60,106 nt of DNA from an uncultured Muribaculaceae bacterium (lineage in GTDB: Bacteria > Bacteroidota > Bacteroidia > Bacteroidales > Muribaculaceae). The DNA lies in NCBI GenBank assembly GCA_910576935.1, contig CAJTKG010000008.1, positions 1 through 60,106 on the forward strand, in the 5' to 3' direction. The position numbers and the translations under genes are program-made. The notes beneath the pieces were generated by a model. That model saw only the letters and a list, made by a program, of their open reading frames with translations, did no database searches and was not told where the DNA came from. Shown here in pieces: positions 33,223-43,161 of this stretch (position 1 is its first letter; every line of letters starts with the position of its first letter).

Positions 33223-33255
33223 AAAATCCTGCAATTCAGCGAGTTGCAGGATTTT
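33223..33255. terminator. Terminator of ssrA (and BSH-like gene)
   Basis: AAAATCCTGCAA and TTGCAGGATTTT form a 12-bp perfect stem with a 9-base loop. The A/T ends provide a U-tract on both strands. It lies 25 bases beyond the tmRNA 3' end on the minus strand, and downstream of the BSH-like gene on the plus strand. Confidence 0.8.
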
Positions 33256-33279
33256 TCATTGTCTTTCATCAGACTTTTG

Positions 33280-33677
33280 TGGAGCTGGAGGGACTTGAAC
33301 CCTCGTCCAAACGCGGAACTAATATGCTTTCTACGTGCGTAGTTTCAACTTTATTTTCGTGCGATAACAGGCGTGAAACGACCAATCATTGCCTTATTCT
33401 CTAAATTTTCGGAGACCGCGCGAGACTCTTGGTTTCCTATTCCCGATTTATGAGCACCGCCTTATCGACATGTCTCGGAAAAACGACTGTCGGGCGATGT
33501 CTTGTCTCTGCAACTGTTGCGGAGATTAAGCGTGATCTACTGTACTTCGATCAGGCAGCAAGAGCGTAGTTATTTTCGCCATTTAAATTGCTCGATGTCT
33601 CTGATTAAAGAGCGTAGCCATCATTGCTCTGCACGCTTACATACCACCTCTACGCGCTGTCAAAACCGGTCAGCCCC
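33280..33677 (-). ncRNA. ssrA: tmRNA (ssrA)
   Basis: On the minus strand the RNA starts GGGGCTGACCGGTTTTGACAG and ends with a tRNA-like T arm (GGGTTCAAGTCCCTC) and acceptor CAGCTCC, which pairs with GGGGCTG with one G-U. CCA is not encoded. The tag reading frame lies at 33551-33580 and gives GENNYALAA followed by UGA, resuming on GGC. SmpB and EF-Tu deliver tmRNA to stalled ribosomes. An open frame of 91 codons on the other strand (33502-33777) is not a gene. The end positions are accurate to a few bases. Confidence 0.95.
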
Positions 33678-33701
33678 GTATATAGTAGCTGTAAAAGTCT
33701 A

Positions 33702-33709
33702 CAAAAGTA
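33702..33709 (-). promoter_or_regulatory. ssrA promoter -7 box
   Basis: TACTTTTG lies 25 bases upstream of the mature 5' end, consistent with a short precursor cut by RNase P. No TTTG was seen at the expected -33 spacing. Confidence 0.5.
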
Positions 33710-33855
33710 ACGTTTTAATCGATAATTTTCATCACAACCAATATTATTTCACGATAATTAACATATTTTACCCTTAAATTTCAAATCAGTTTATAATATG
33801 TCACGCTATCGGTGTTTTTTCGGGTTATTTACATAATTATTCAAATGCTTTTGTT

Positions 33856-33863
33856 TATTTTTG
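33856..33863 (+). promoter_or_regulatory. nhaC promoter -7 box
   Basis: TATTTTTG lies 51 bases before the GTG start of nhaC. Confidence 0.5.
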
Positions 33864-33914
33864 CCGCCAATTATATAAAACCGTTTTACACAGTACAATT
33901 TCATAAGGTTAAAA

Positions 33915-35387
33915 GTGAACAATAAGAATCTCCGTCGGGATATCGTAGGTCCCGGTCTCTATGTGTCTCTGATTCCTGTTGCCGTGCTTCTGCTATCGCT
34001 CATCGGCATCATGTGTTTTCTCGGGTCTGATATGATTTCAGACTACAGTCATATAATTCTTCTTATCTCGGCGGTCATAGCCGTGAGTCTGACAGTTGTA
34101 TGCCGACGATGCAATTTCGAGAGACTGAAATCGGGATTTGCCAAAAGCGCCACCCAGATACTTCCGGCCGTGCCGTTGTTGCTTCTAATCGCGCTTGTGT
34201 CGACTACATGGATGCTCAGCGGTGTCGTCCCTACTCTTATCAACTATGGTCTCGAGCTACTCAATCCTGCCTTTTTTCTGGTAACGACATGCGCCATCTG
34301 TTCGTTTGTCTCTGTGCTCACCGGAAGCTCGTGGACTACAATAGCAACTATCGGTGTCGCTTTCATGGGCATAGGCTCTGTAATGGGTTATAGCGCCGGA
34401 TGGATTGCCGGAGCCATTATCTCGGGTGCCTATTTCGGCGATAAGATTTCACCTCTGAGCGACACGACGGTAATAGCTTCGTCGAGCTGTGGCGTTGACC
34501 TTTTCGACCATATACGTTATCTTATGCTCACGGCGATACCGTCAATGAGCATTGCCCTTGCCGTATTCCTCACAGCCGGCATTATCGCTAATCCGGTCCC
34601 GGTCGACTTCTCTGATTCAGAGATATTCACAGCCCTAAACAGCTACTTCAACATCACGCCCCTGACGCTTGTCATACCGCTTATTACAGGCATCATGATA
34701 GCAATGAAAATAAAAACGCTGTATACACTGTCAGCCGCTACCCTGATGGGTATCGCAGGCATGTATATATTCCAGCCCGACATCATCGCGACTATAGAAG
34801 GACGTGAGGCGTTGGAATTCACTGCTCATGTCAAGGCTCTCGGAGGCATACTTTGGTCTGAGACCACGCCGGCCACCGGCTCGGCCGCTCTCGACGACTT
34901 CGTTGCCACGGGTGGCATCACCGGCATGCTGCCGACTGTATGCCTTGTGATATGTGCCATGCTCTTCGGGGGTGCCATGATAGGCACCGGGATGCTTGCC
35001 TCTATCACCGAGGCGGTCAGGAACCACCTTACACGCAAATCTTCGATTGTAGGCGCTACGGTGTGCAGCGGACTTTTTCTCAATTCATGCACCGCCGACC
35101 AATATCTGTCGATAATCATCGGCGGCAATATGTATAAAGATGTCTATCGACGTTTCGGTCTCGAGCCAAAATTATTGAGCCGCACACTCGAAGATTCTGT
35201 ATCGGTAACCTCCGTGCTCATACCGTGGAATTCCTGCGGCGTGACACAGTCTACCGTTTTAGGCGTATCGACCCTGACCTACCTGCCATACTGTATATTC
35301 AATATTCTGTCGCCTGCCATGTCGATGGTCATGGTTATGACGGGTTACAAAATAAAGAAACTGGTCACGGCCGAAAACCCGGCTTAA
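33915..35387 (+). CDS. nhaC: NhaC-family Na+/H+ antiporter
   Basis: A 490-residue inner-membrane antiporter with about 11-12 hydrophobic segments. GSSWTTIATIGVAFMGIG and GAIISGAYFGDKISPLSDTTVIASS are the NhaC family signature; GDKISPLSDTT contains the conserved Asp residues. ILWSETTP and STCTADQYLSIIIGG-like NSCTADQYLSIIIGG follow later. The start is GTG (MNNKNLRRD). It is convergent with the PAP2 gene, leaving a 16-base gap. It may exchange Na+ for H+ or for an organic acid, as some relatives carry malate. Confidence 0.88.
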   Translation: MNNKNLRRDIVGPGLYVSLIPVAVLLLSLIGIMCFLGSDMISDYSHIILLISAVIAVSLTVVCRRCNFERLKSGFAKSATQILPAVPLLLLIALVSTTWMLSGVVPTLINYGLELLNPAFFLVTTCAICSFVSVLTGSSWTTIATIGVAFMGIGSVMGYSAGWIAGAIISGAYFGDKISPLSDTTVIASSSCGVDLFDHIRYLMLTAIPSMSIALAVFLTAGIIANPVPVDFSDSEIFTALNSYFNITPLTLVIPLITGIMIAMKIKTLYTLSAATLMGIAGMYIFQPDIIATIEGREALEFTAHVKALGGILWSETTPATGSAALDDFVATGGITGMLPTVCLVICAMLFGGAMIGTGMLASITEAVRNHLTRKSSIVGATVCSGLFLNSCTADQYLSIIIGGNMYKDVYRRFGLEPKLLSRTLEDSVSVTSVLIPWNSCGVTQSTVLGVSTLTYLPYCIFNILSPAMSMVMVMTGYKIKKLVTAENPA

Positions 35388-35403
35388 TTTCAGGCCCGGC
35401 GTT

Positions 35404-36363
35404 TCAGAATGTCGCACGCGTGGTGAGCGACAAACTCAACGCGCTGACAGATTTGCCGAGAGTCATGAACATATAGCCGGCCTCGGCACCTATGCTGAAA
35501 CTCTGAGTAAGGCCATAAAACGCCCCTGCCCTGCATTCTGCCACAAATGACGCCGACGGCACAGAGTTGTCCGATACTCTGAAAATTTTTAATGCTCCGG
35601 CACCGGCAGAAACCTCAATCGCCCACGGCATCCCGCCTATAGCCCTGAAATAGTCAACATCGAGCGTTGCACCCGCACCGTTGACCGACGTAGCGAAGAC
35701 ATCGTCGCGACACAGAGGCAGCGAGGTCATCAAGGCATTGACCGACAGGCCGAATGAATCTGACACGGGCAGCCCGAGTCTGAGACGGCCGGCCACACCC
35801 GTCGAACCAAGACGGCCACCGTAACGCACCGCTCGATTCAATGGAAAAAACGCAACCGTCGCCATTGACAGCGCGGGACGCCAATCGGGAGCCGTCGCTG
35901 AATAACGTCTGCGGCAGGCGTGACGCCCCAGCGCGAGGTCGGCAAGATAGTAGCCTAATTCGGCCGAAGCGATGCCGAGCGCAGCTCCCGCCAGAACATC
36001 AGACGGATAATGACGCTCTGTGACCGCACGCTGCAGGCCTACAGCCGTCGCTGCAAGATGAAATCCGACAGGCCACAGAGCCGAATTGCCGTAAAGTTCA
36101 TTGCCTAGTATCGCCGCCGCGTTGAACGCCCAAGAGGTATGACGCGACGGAAACGAATCGTCGCCCGAGCCATCGGGACGCTGCTCGCTGACCGCCCCTT
36201 TCAACAGCTCTGTAAGGCTGATGTTAAGCGCCAACGCCGTACCGGCCTGTATCGCTATGCGGGCGCCCGGACCAAGGCATGACGCGCTGTCGGCGCGCTC
36301 TCCGGCCATAACGGGCCGGGATGCGATTACGACAGCTATGAGCAACGTGATTATTCTTGTCAT
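35404..36363 (-). CDS. PAP2-family phosphatase with C-terminal beta-rich domain
   Basis: A 319-residue exported protein with a signal peptide (about 1-20). The PAP2 domain (about 30-155) has KGAVSEQRP, SFPSRHTSWAF (the usual SGH is SRH) and RAVTERHYPSDVLAG, the three acid phosphatase motifs. A second part (about 165-319) is beta-rich and ends in RATF, like an outer-membrane barrel domain. Lipid phosphates or undecaprenyl pyrophosphate are plausible substrates. The start overlaps the end of the GH3 fusion gene by 4 bases, so it is translated downstream of it. Confidence 0.83.
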   Translation of the reverse strand: MTRIITLLIAVVIASRPVMAGERADSASCLGPGARIAIQAGTALALNISLTELLKGAVSEQRPDGSGDDSFPSRHTSWAFNAAAILGNELYGNSALWPVGFHLAATAVGLQRAVTERHYPSDVLAGAALGIASAELGYYLADLALGRHACRRRYSATAPDWRPALSMATVAFFPLNRAVRYGGRLGSTGVAGRLRLGLPVSDSFGLSVNALMTSLPLCRDDVFATSVNGAGATLDVDYFRAIGGMPWAIEVSAGAGALKIFRVSDNSVPSASFVAECRAGAFYGLTQSFSIGAEAGYMFMTLGKSVSALSLSLTTRATF

Positions 36364-39347
36364 TTATCGAGAGCTTTGTAGAGCTGACGGAATAATTCGG
36401 GCCTGATGTTTACCTTCGAGAATGCGGCATTGTCGCGTGTCGGATCGACGCGATTTGTCAGGAAGATAAAAATCATGTCGTTTGCGGGGTCGACCCAGAA
36501 TACCGTACCTGTGAACCCGAGGTGACCGTAGACTGAGGCATCAGCCTCGTCGCAAGTAGGCGAGTTGTCAAGATTTTCAGTGTCGGGTTTATCAAATCCG
36601 AGACCACGGCGGCATGTCGGACTCTTGGCTGTCGTAAAGAGGCGCACGGTCTCCTCCGAGAGTACGCGACGGTCGCCATACACGCCCCCGTTGAGCCACA
36701 TCTGACATATCTTGGCTATGTCGTCGGCATTCGAGAACAGACCGGCGTTGCCCTGGACACCGCCCGAGAAGTTTGCAAGTTCGTCGTGGACATATCCTCT
36801 AAGATGCTGATTGCGCAGATAGTTGTCTTTCTCTGTTGAAGCTATGTCGCCGATATTGTGGTGGAGCGTCGGACGATAACACGTGGTATATGCGCCGAGA
36901 GGAGCGAAGATGCTGTCGGTGACAAAGCGGTCATGAGACTGCGAGGTCAGGCGCTGCTCCATATCCATAAGCAAACAGAAGTTCAGACACGAGTAGGCGT
37001 AATCTTTCTTGGCGCGCAACGGCGAATTATAGATACGCCCCATGATGGTATCGTATGTCTCACGGCCTACATAGAGACCTTCGGCGGCTGTGACGGGGAA
37101 GCGGTCGCTGCGTGTGGCCGAGGTGATGTCGCGGCGAATACGCGCTGTGTTGTGGACATAAGCGCCGTTCTGTACCTTGCGCTTGTGCATCGCGTCGGGA
37201 CGGCTCTTGATAAGGTCGCCGGTATACGAGCCGACATCGGTCATCACCTCGAACATGTTGAGTGCGGGTCGTATGCCGGACTCGTGAAAGAGGAGCTCCC
37301 TGACGGTGATCGAATCTTTGCCGGTGTCTCTGAGACCGGGAATATGCATCGAGGCAAAATCATCAAGACTGAATAGCCCGAGGTCATAGGCTTTCATTAC
37401 GCCGGGGAGTGTGCCCGTAGCCTTGGAGACAGAGGCGAGATCATAGACAGTAGCCGGTGTCACTGCACCACCGCCGGCAGTGGTGAAGCCATAGCACTTA
37501 TCGTGGATTATATTGCCGTGACGGGCCACAAGTACCTGACAACCGGGGAAAGCATTGACTTTCAATGCGGCTGCGACTATACTGTCGATGCTATCGGTAA
37601 GAGAGGCTTTCATACCCATCGCCAACGGAGTCGAGAAACCGAGCCGCGATTTTTTGAGCTTAACGCCGGCACCCATTGATGCGAGACCTTTGAGGTTGAC
37701 AGGCAGAGTCCCGTCGACATCGATACCGCCGAAGAGTGCCTGGGCGGCATATTCGCGTGTATAGGGCGTGTCATCATATGCCAGGACAAGTGCTTTCGCC
37801 TTCTTGATAGAACCTGCAAATTTGTTCATCTTATAAGGATTGACCATGAAGACAGCGACAAGATTGTCACAGTCTTTAAGCGAAGCCATAGTCGAGCGCG
37901 CCCACGATTTGTCATTATAGACGGCAGCGATGACAACATCGTGACTTTTGATCTTGGCGAGAGTCTCGGGGGAGAATGACGCACCGTTGGTATAGAACCG
38001 GTCGACGCGGGCATAGCGGGCGCATGTCGCAGCAAATTCATTGTCGGCCGGAGCACCGATATTGACGAGTGCTATCGACGTCTTGTCGAGTTTGCCGAGA
38101 GGAAGGATATTGCCGTTATTATAAATGACAGTCATGGTAGCGGCGGCGAGCTCACGGTTGAGTTTTTCGGCCTCGGGCGAATTTATCGCCTCGGCAAGTC
38201 CTCTTGTATTGACACTCACCGGCTTGCTGAGACCGAGAGCATATTTATATGTAAGCACGCGACGGCAACGGTCTTCGAGGGTCTTGCGCGACAACTTGCC
38301 AGTCTTTAGCGCAGCGGTGATGAAATCTATGTCGTCGACCGGATTGAGAGGCGACAGCAGCACATCGGCACCGGCTTCGAGAGCCATAAGCGCGTTGTTG
38401 CGGCCTTCGACTGTAGCGCCTTTCATGCCGAGGGCGTCGGTATAAATCAGACCTTCAAAGCCCATTTTGTCACGCAGCAGTTCGGTCGAGATTTTCTTTG
38501 ACAGAGACGCCGGTGTTCCCGATGGATCAAGTACGGGCAGCGCGATATGACCTGTCATTATACCCGAGCATCCGGCAGCGATAAAGTCGCTGAACGGTTT
38601 GAGATCTATATTGTTCAGGCGGACGAGATCGTGGTTTACCGTCGGAAGGGTTTTGTGAGAGTCAGTGCCGGTGTCACCATGGCCGGGAAAATGCTTGCCT
38701 ACGGCCTGCACACCGCCGTCCTCGAGGCCGCGAGAGTAAAATTTACCGAGCCGACCGACCTTGGCCGGATCTTCGCCAAACGAGCGATAGCCGATGACCG
38801 GGTTTGACGGATTGGAATTGACATCAAGCACAGGAGCGAAGTTTACCTGAATGCCGAGAAGCTTGCATTCGCGGGCCATCTCGGCTCCGTAGCGGTAAAT
38901 CAGATCGGTGTCGGCGATAGCTCCGAGACCCATGTTGTGCGGGAACCTTGGCGTGCCCTTGATGCGCATCGACAGTCCCCATTCGCCGTCGAATGTCATG
39001 AGAGGCGCGACACCTTTGCCGGTGCGCGCAAACGACATGGCATAATTCGTCATCTCGGCATACTGGTCAATCGTGCCTTCCGTAAACAGAAGACCGCCTA
39101 CCCCATTTGTCGACACAAGCCGTTTTATGACCGCACGGCTGTTGGCTCCATGCGTAGGCACGACCTTCGGGAAAACAAGTTGCGCGACACGTTCGCGGTC
39201 ACTCATCGAGCGGTAGACCGAGTCGACCCAACGCTCACACGCTTTCGTGTCGGTTTTCTTGATTATCACAGGTGTGACAGCCGAAGCCGTCAGCGCCGTG
39301 AATGTAATGGCTGCAAAAACAGCGGCAAGGCATTTCAGTTTTTTCAT
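36360..39347 (-). CDS. GH3 beta-N-acetylhexosaminidase fused to a serine beta-lactamase-like domain
   Basis: A 995-residue exported two-enzyme protein with a signal peptide (about 1-23). The N-terminal GH3 domain (about 35-375) has the NagZ-type His-Asp dyad in KHFPGHGDTGTDSHK (218-232) and the nucleophile Asp304 (IYTDALGMKG). A middle domain (about 390-560) follows. The C-terminal serine hydrolase domain (about 585-990) has SxxK as Ser639-Lys642 (LASVSK), a Tyr motif (YAYSCLNF) and HLGFTGT in place of KTG. Together they suggest removal of GlcNAc from peptidoglycan plus an esterase or carboxypeptidase-like step. Confidence 0.88.
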   Translation of the reverse strand: MKKLKCLAAVFAAITFTALTASAVTPVIIKKTDTKACERWVDSVYRSMSDRERVAQLVFPKVVPTHGANSRAVIKRLVSTNGVGGLLFTEGTIDQYAEMTNYAMSFARTGKGVAPLMTFDGEWGLSMRIKGTPRFPHNMGLGAIADTDLIYRYGAEMARECKLLGIQVNFAPVLDVNSNPSNPVIGYRSFGEDPAKVGRLGKFYSRGLEDGGVQAVGKHFPGHGDTGTDSHKTLPTVNHDLVRLNNIDLKPFSDFIAAGCSGIMTGHIALPVLDPSGTPASLSKKISTELLRDKMGFEGLIYTDALGMKGATVEGRNNALMALEAGADVLLSPLNPVDDIDFITAALKTGKLSRKTLEDRCRRVLTYKYALGLSKPVSVNTRGLAEAINSPEAEKLNRELAAATMTVIYNNGNILPLGKLDKTSIALVNIGAPADNEFAATCARYARVDRFYTNGASFSPETLAKIKSHDVVIAAVYNDKSWARSTMASLKDCDNLVAVFMVNPYKMNKFAGSIKKAKALVLAYDDTPYTREYAAQALFGGIDVDGTLPVNLKGLASMGAGVKLKKSRLGFSTPLAMGMKASLTDSIDSIVAAALKVNAFPGCQVLVARHGNIIHDKCYGFTTAGGGAVTPATVYDLASVSKATGTLPGVMKAYDLGLFSLDDFASMHIPGLRDTGKDSITVRELLFHESGIRPALNMFEVMTDVGSYTGDLIKSRPDAMHKRKVQNGAYVHNTARIRRDITSATRSDRFPVTAAEGLYVGRETYDTIMGRIYNSPLRAKKDYAYSCLNFCLLMDMEQRLTSQSHDRFVTDSIFAPLGAYTTCYRPTLHHNIGDIASTEKDNYLRNQHLRGYVHDELANFSGGVQGNAGLFSNADDIAKICQMWLNGGVYGDRRVLSEETVRLFTTAKSPTCRRGLGFDKPDTENLDNSPTCDEADASVYGHLGFTGTVFWVDPANDMIFIFLTNRVDPTRDNAAFSKVNIRPELFRQLYKALDK

Positions 39348-39376
39348 ATCTAATCTAAGGTTTCAGTATTTTTCTA

Positions 39377-40918
39377 TTAATCATCTTGTGGGAGAGGCAC
39401 TTCCACCATACGCGGTTTATCGGAAGGATTGATGGTCCGCCCTTTCAGGTAACCGGTGCGGAACGCGTCGATCATCTCGTCGTATAGCACTTTTTTACCC
39501 TGTGCCACCTTATGACCTCGAGTAAGCGATGTCATATAGTCGCCTCCCTTGGCAAGATAATCTATTGTAGCGATGCGATAGATCTTATCAGGGTCAAGCG
39601 GACGGCCGTCGACGGTTATATCATAGGCGTCGCTGCGGGCTTTATCGTATCTGACGGCCACGTTGCCGCTGATACCGTTGCCTCCGTCGCCCGCCATCAC
39701 GTCGAATGCCTCTTTGAGGTCACGGCCGCTGATGTCGAGTATCGTGATATAATTATAAAATGGCATCATTGTGATTATCATGCCCTCTGTTATGTCTCCT
39801 TTAGGGAAGGCCCTACGCAGGCCTCCTTTGTTGATGATGGCGAAATCGATACTGTCGGCCAATGCTTTACCACGCTCGAGTATAAAGTCTGCCGCAAAGT
39901 TTACCAGCGGCACGCTGCCCTTGGGCAGCTCGACGGCGCTACGGCCGACCTTGACCCGCATCAGCGAGTCGACTCCTGCACGATAAGGTTTTATTATCTC
40001 GTCGAGCTCAATATCGCGGCATTTGTCGAGACGACTGTCAATCTTTATCACTCTGTAGTCGGTCCTGAGGGTGTCGTCATCGAAATCAAGCACTATCTCG
40101 CCGACATATTTACCGCCTTTGCCAACCTGAGCGACAGTTATATCACGACCCTGTGCGTTCTTAACCCGTGAGATCCTGTCATCCTTTGCGTCGGGACTGA
40201 CGAGATCGTGTGAGTGTCCGCCTATGATGACGTCGATGTCTTCAGATGCCGCCGCAAGCGTCTTGTCTCCGGGAGGCATAGTCGGATCATAGCCTATATG
40301 CGTGACTGCCACTACAGCATCGACTTTCTCTATATGTTTGAGCCACCAGGCGGCTGCGTTGGCCGACTTGACGGCATCATTATAAACCACTCCGTCATAA
40401 TTGCCTTCGCTTATCATGCCCTTGGGCTGAAGATTGATGCCGATGACTCCTATGCGTTTGTCGCCATACTCCTTGATTGTATATGGCCTGAACTTGCGGG
40501 CGAGCGGCGACTTCGACAGGTCGTAATTGGTCGCTATCATCTCGGCCTCGCTGTCGGCCAGCACATCTGCCAGTTCGTCTATGCCGTTGTCAAACTCATG
40601 GTTTCCAAGGATTCGTATATCATAGCCGAGTTCGTTCATCAGTTTCTGCTCAAGCTCCCCTCTGTAGAGATTGAAATAAAGCGTTCCTTGCACAAAATCG
40701 CCGGCATCGACAAGCATCACATTGTCTTCGACACCTTTGACACTGTCGATGACGACTTTTCGACGAACGACGCCACCGAGACCGTCGATGTCGTCGGGGT
40801 CGATCTGAGAGTGTGTGTCGTTGGTATGGAGTATCACGACTCGTTCGGCTTCGAGCGGCGGCACAGCGGCCGCGGCAAACATTCCGGCCAAGAGTATTGA
40901 CTTGTAAATAGCTTTCAT
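39377..40918 (-). CDS. 5'-nucleotidase/metallophosphoesterase (UshA-like)
   Basis: A 513-residue exported enzyme with a signal peptide (1-24). The metallophosphatase domain (about 27-270) shows LHTNDTHSQ, DAGDFVQGT, GNHEFDNG and GGHSHD. The C-terminal 5'-nucleotidase domain (about 315-495) shows NKGGLRRAFPKGDIT and AKGGDYMTS. It removes 5' phosphate from nucleotides or related compounds in the periplasm. In many Bacteroides the two halves are separate genes, whereas here they form one chain. It lies 29 bases upstream of the GH3 fusion. Confidence 0.9.
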   Translation of the reverse strand: MKAIYKSILLAGMFAAAAVPPLEAERVVILHTNDTHSQIDPDDIDGLGGVVRRKVVIDSVKGVEDNVMLVDAGDFVQGTLYFNLYRGELEQKLMNELGYDIRILGNHEFDNGIDELADVLADSEAEMIATNYDLSKSPLARKFRPYTIKEYGDKRIGVIGINLQPKGMISEGNYDGVVYNDAVKSANAAAWWLKHIEKVDAVVAVTHIGYDPTMPPGDKTLAAASEDIDVIIGGHSHDLVSPDAKDDRISRVKNAQGRDITVAQVGKGGKYVGEIVLDFDDDTLRTDYRVIKIDSRLDKCRDIELDEIIKPYRAGVDSLMRVKVGRSAVELPKGSVPLVNFAADFILERGKALADSIDFAIINKGGLRRAFPKGDITEGMIITMMPFYNYITILDISGRDLKEAFDVMAGDGGNGISGNVAVRYDKARSDAYDITVDGRPLDPDKIYRIATIDYLAKGGDYMTSLTRGHKVAQGKKVLYDEMIDAFRTGYLKGRTINPSDKPRMVEVPLPQDD

Positions 40919-41006
40919 CGGTCTTTTGTATTATCTTCTGCGAAGATAACATATTTTCCTCATCTAATTATTGCTTTCAAAGATGAAAATTTCATAAAAA
41001 CACAGC

Positions 41007-41044
41007 GGCGGACGCCGGGGCTATGTAGACCCGCGGCGTCCGCC
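41007..41044 (-). terminator. Terminator of the M13 peptidase gene
   Basis: GGCGGACGCCG and CGGCGTCCGCC pair over 11 bases; an inner GGG/CCC extends the stem beyond a bulged G. On the minus strand GCTGTGTTTTTATG follows. It is 32 bases past the stop codon. Confidence 0.75.
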
Positions 41045-41076
41045 ACCATTATGACGTTGACGGTATTTTTAAAGTC

Positions 41077-43125
41077 TTACCAGATTATTACGCGTTCATC
41101 GGCGGGGCGGTACATTTTGTCACCTTCTTTGATAGAGAAAGCCTCGAAGAAAGGTTCGATGTTGCGCAAGGTGACGTTTACGCGGTTTTTGCCGAGCGAA
41201 TGCACATCACCTGTTGTCAGCGAGCGCATTTCCTCGTCACGGATATTGTTGGCCCAGAGGTTGGCATAGTTGAGATAGAATGCCTGCATCGGGGTGAAGC
41301 CGTCGATCTTGGCTTCTTCTGAATTGATGTCGACACCTTTCTTGCGCTGCGAGTCGAGGAAGGCGGTGCGGGCTATGCGAAGGCCGCCCTGATCGGCTAT
41401 ATTTTCGCCAAGGGTATACTGACCGTTTGCAAAAAGCCCGGGGAGAACCTCTACCTCGTCAAACTGCTTGATAAGACCGGCGGTGAGTTTCTCGAAAGCC
41501 TCGGCGTCTTCGGGAGTCCACCAGTTGACCATGTTGCCTTCGGCGTCGAAGTTACGTCCCTGGTCATCAAAGCCGTGTGTCATTTCATGACCGATTACGA
41601 CACCGATACCGCCATAGTTTTCAGCGTCGCTGGCTGCGGCGTCGAAGAACGGAGCCTGAAGAATGGCTGCCGGGAAGACGATCTCGTTGGCGAGAGGATT
41701 GTAATAGGCGTTGACAGTCTGAGGTGTCATGCCCCACTCCGTACGGTCGACGGGCTTGCCCCATTTCGAATATGTATCGGCCTGATGCCACATGCTCACG
41801 TTGTGCATATTCTCGTAATATGACTTCTCGGGGTCGATGATCATCGTCGAATAATCTTTCCATTGGTCGGGATAGCCGATTTTGACCGTGAAGGCCGAAA
41901 GTTTTTTAATGGCCTTAAGCTTGGTATCGTCTGTCATCCAAGGCAGATTGATGATGTGCTTGCCCAGAGCTGTGCGCAGATTCTCGACAAGACCGATCAT
42001 ATACTGCTTTGACGACTCGGGGAAATATTTCTCAACATAAAGCTGACCGACAGCCTCGCCCATGGCGCCTTCGGTTGCGCCGAGAGCGCGTTTCCAGCGG
42101 GGACGCTGCTGCTCGACTCCGCTGACGACCTTGTTGAACTCAAACGCTGCGTCTGAGAAGTCGTCGCTCAATTTGCCGGCGGCCTGCGCCACATATTTCC
42201 AGAGATAATAGTCTTTGATCTCACGGTCTGTCAGAGACGCAAGCAGGTTGTCGGCCTGAGCGACGCTGCTGAGTTCGGTGACAATGACACTCTCGGGGCT
42301 TTCGATACCCATTGTCTCGATAAAGAAACGATCCCAGTTGACATGGGGATAGAGCGCCTTGAGCTGCTCGAATGTACGGGGGTTATACATTGCCGGTATG
42401 TTGCGGCTCTGTTCTTTGGTCCATGCCGAATCGGCCAAAGCCGTCTCGATCTTCATCACATTGTTCATGATGCGTGTGGCCGCTTTTTTATTGTAACCGG
42501 CGTTGCGCATCTGCTTTACAATTAGCTTCTTGTAGGCCTCGCGCACTTCTTTGTTGCGCTTGTCGTCCTTGAGATAATAGTCGCGGTCGCCGAGGCCCAT
42601 GCCACCGCCGCTGACATACATGGCATACTCTTTGCTGTTGGCGAGATTTTCCATCGGGCCGGCGCCGAAGAACGGGCTGGCGTAGTTGCCGTGCATCCAG
42701 AGGAAAAGGTCTTCCATGCCTTCATGCTGAGTCTCCTCGATGCGTTTCAGATCGGCCTGAATAGGCGCGGCACCTTCGCGGTTGCGGCGCACAGAGTCCA
42801 TGGCCTGGTTATAGATAGTCGAGACCTTGAATGCCACAGTACCTTCGGCCGGATTGCTTGCCGCGAGATTGAGCACGATGTCTTTGATGCGGGCTTCGCT
42901 CGAATCGTTCAGAATATTGAACTGGCCGTAACGCGAATGCTCGGCCGTCAGCGGGTGGGCCTTCATCCAGCCTTGGTTGGCATAAGTGTAGAAGTCTACT
43001 GCGGGTGAAACGCTTTTGTCGATATTGGCGGGGTCGAAACTCTTGAGATGTTCCTCTGCCGAAGCGCCAAATACAACTGCTGCCGCAGCTACTGCCGCGA
43101 TAGCGGGTTTTAAACTTTTAAGCAT
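41077..43125 (-). CDS. M13-family metallopeptidase (neprilysin-like)
   Basis: A 682-residue exported zinc peptidase with a signal peptide (about 1-24). The zinc motif lies in VIGHEMTHGFDDQG (HExxH), the third ligand in TLGENIADQGGLRIA (ENxAD), and NAYYNPLANEIVFPAAIL is the substrate-binding NAYY. It acts on peptides in the periplasm or outside. A 13-residue N-terminal extension starts at a TTG inside the -7 box, so ATG 43125 is chosen. The strong terminator at 41007-41044 closes the transcript, so the 5'-nucleotidase downstream should have its own promoter. Confidence 0.93.
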   Translation of the reverse strand: MLKSLKPAIAAVAAAAVVFGASAEEHLKSFDPANIDKSVSPAVDFYTYANQGWMKAHPLTAEHSRYGQFNILNDSSEARIKDIVLNLAASNPAEGTVAFKVSTIYNQAMDSVRRNREGAAPIQADLKRIEETQHEGMEDLFLWMHGNYASPFFGAGPMENLANSKEYAMYVSGGGMGLGDRDYYLKDDKRNKEVREAYKKLIVKQMRNAGYNKKAATRIMNNVMKIETALADSAWTKEQSRNIPAMYNPRTFEQLKALYPHVNWDRFFIETMGIESPESVIVTELSSVAQADNLLASLTDREIKDYYLWKYVAQAAGKLSDDFSDAAFEFNKVVSGVEQQRPRWKRALGATEGAMGEAVGQLYVEKYFPESSKQYMIGLVENLRTALGKHIINLPWMTDDTKLKAIKKLSAFTVKIGYPDQWKDYSTMIIDPEKSYYENMHNVSMWHQADTYSKWGKPVDRTEWGMTPQTVNAYYNPLANEIVFPAAILQAPFFDAAASDAENYGGIGVVIGHEMTHGFDDQGRNFDAEGNMVNWWTPEDAEAFEKLTAGLIKQFDEVEVLPGLFANGQYTLGENIADQGGLRIARTAFLDSQRKKGVDINSEEAKIDGFTPMQAFYLNYANLWANNIRDEEMRSLTTGDVHSLGKNRVNVTLRNIEPFFEAFSIKEGDKMYRPADERVIIW

Positions 43126-43161
43126 ATTCGTTAATATATATGTGATTGTTTGTTTATGACA

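Noticed and set aside
33502..33777. 91-codon frame in the ssrA region
   Set aside because: It lies on the strand opposite the tmRNA and covers conserved tmRNA sequence.
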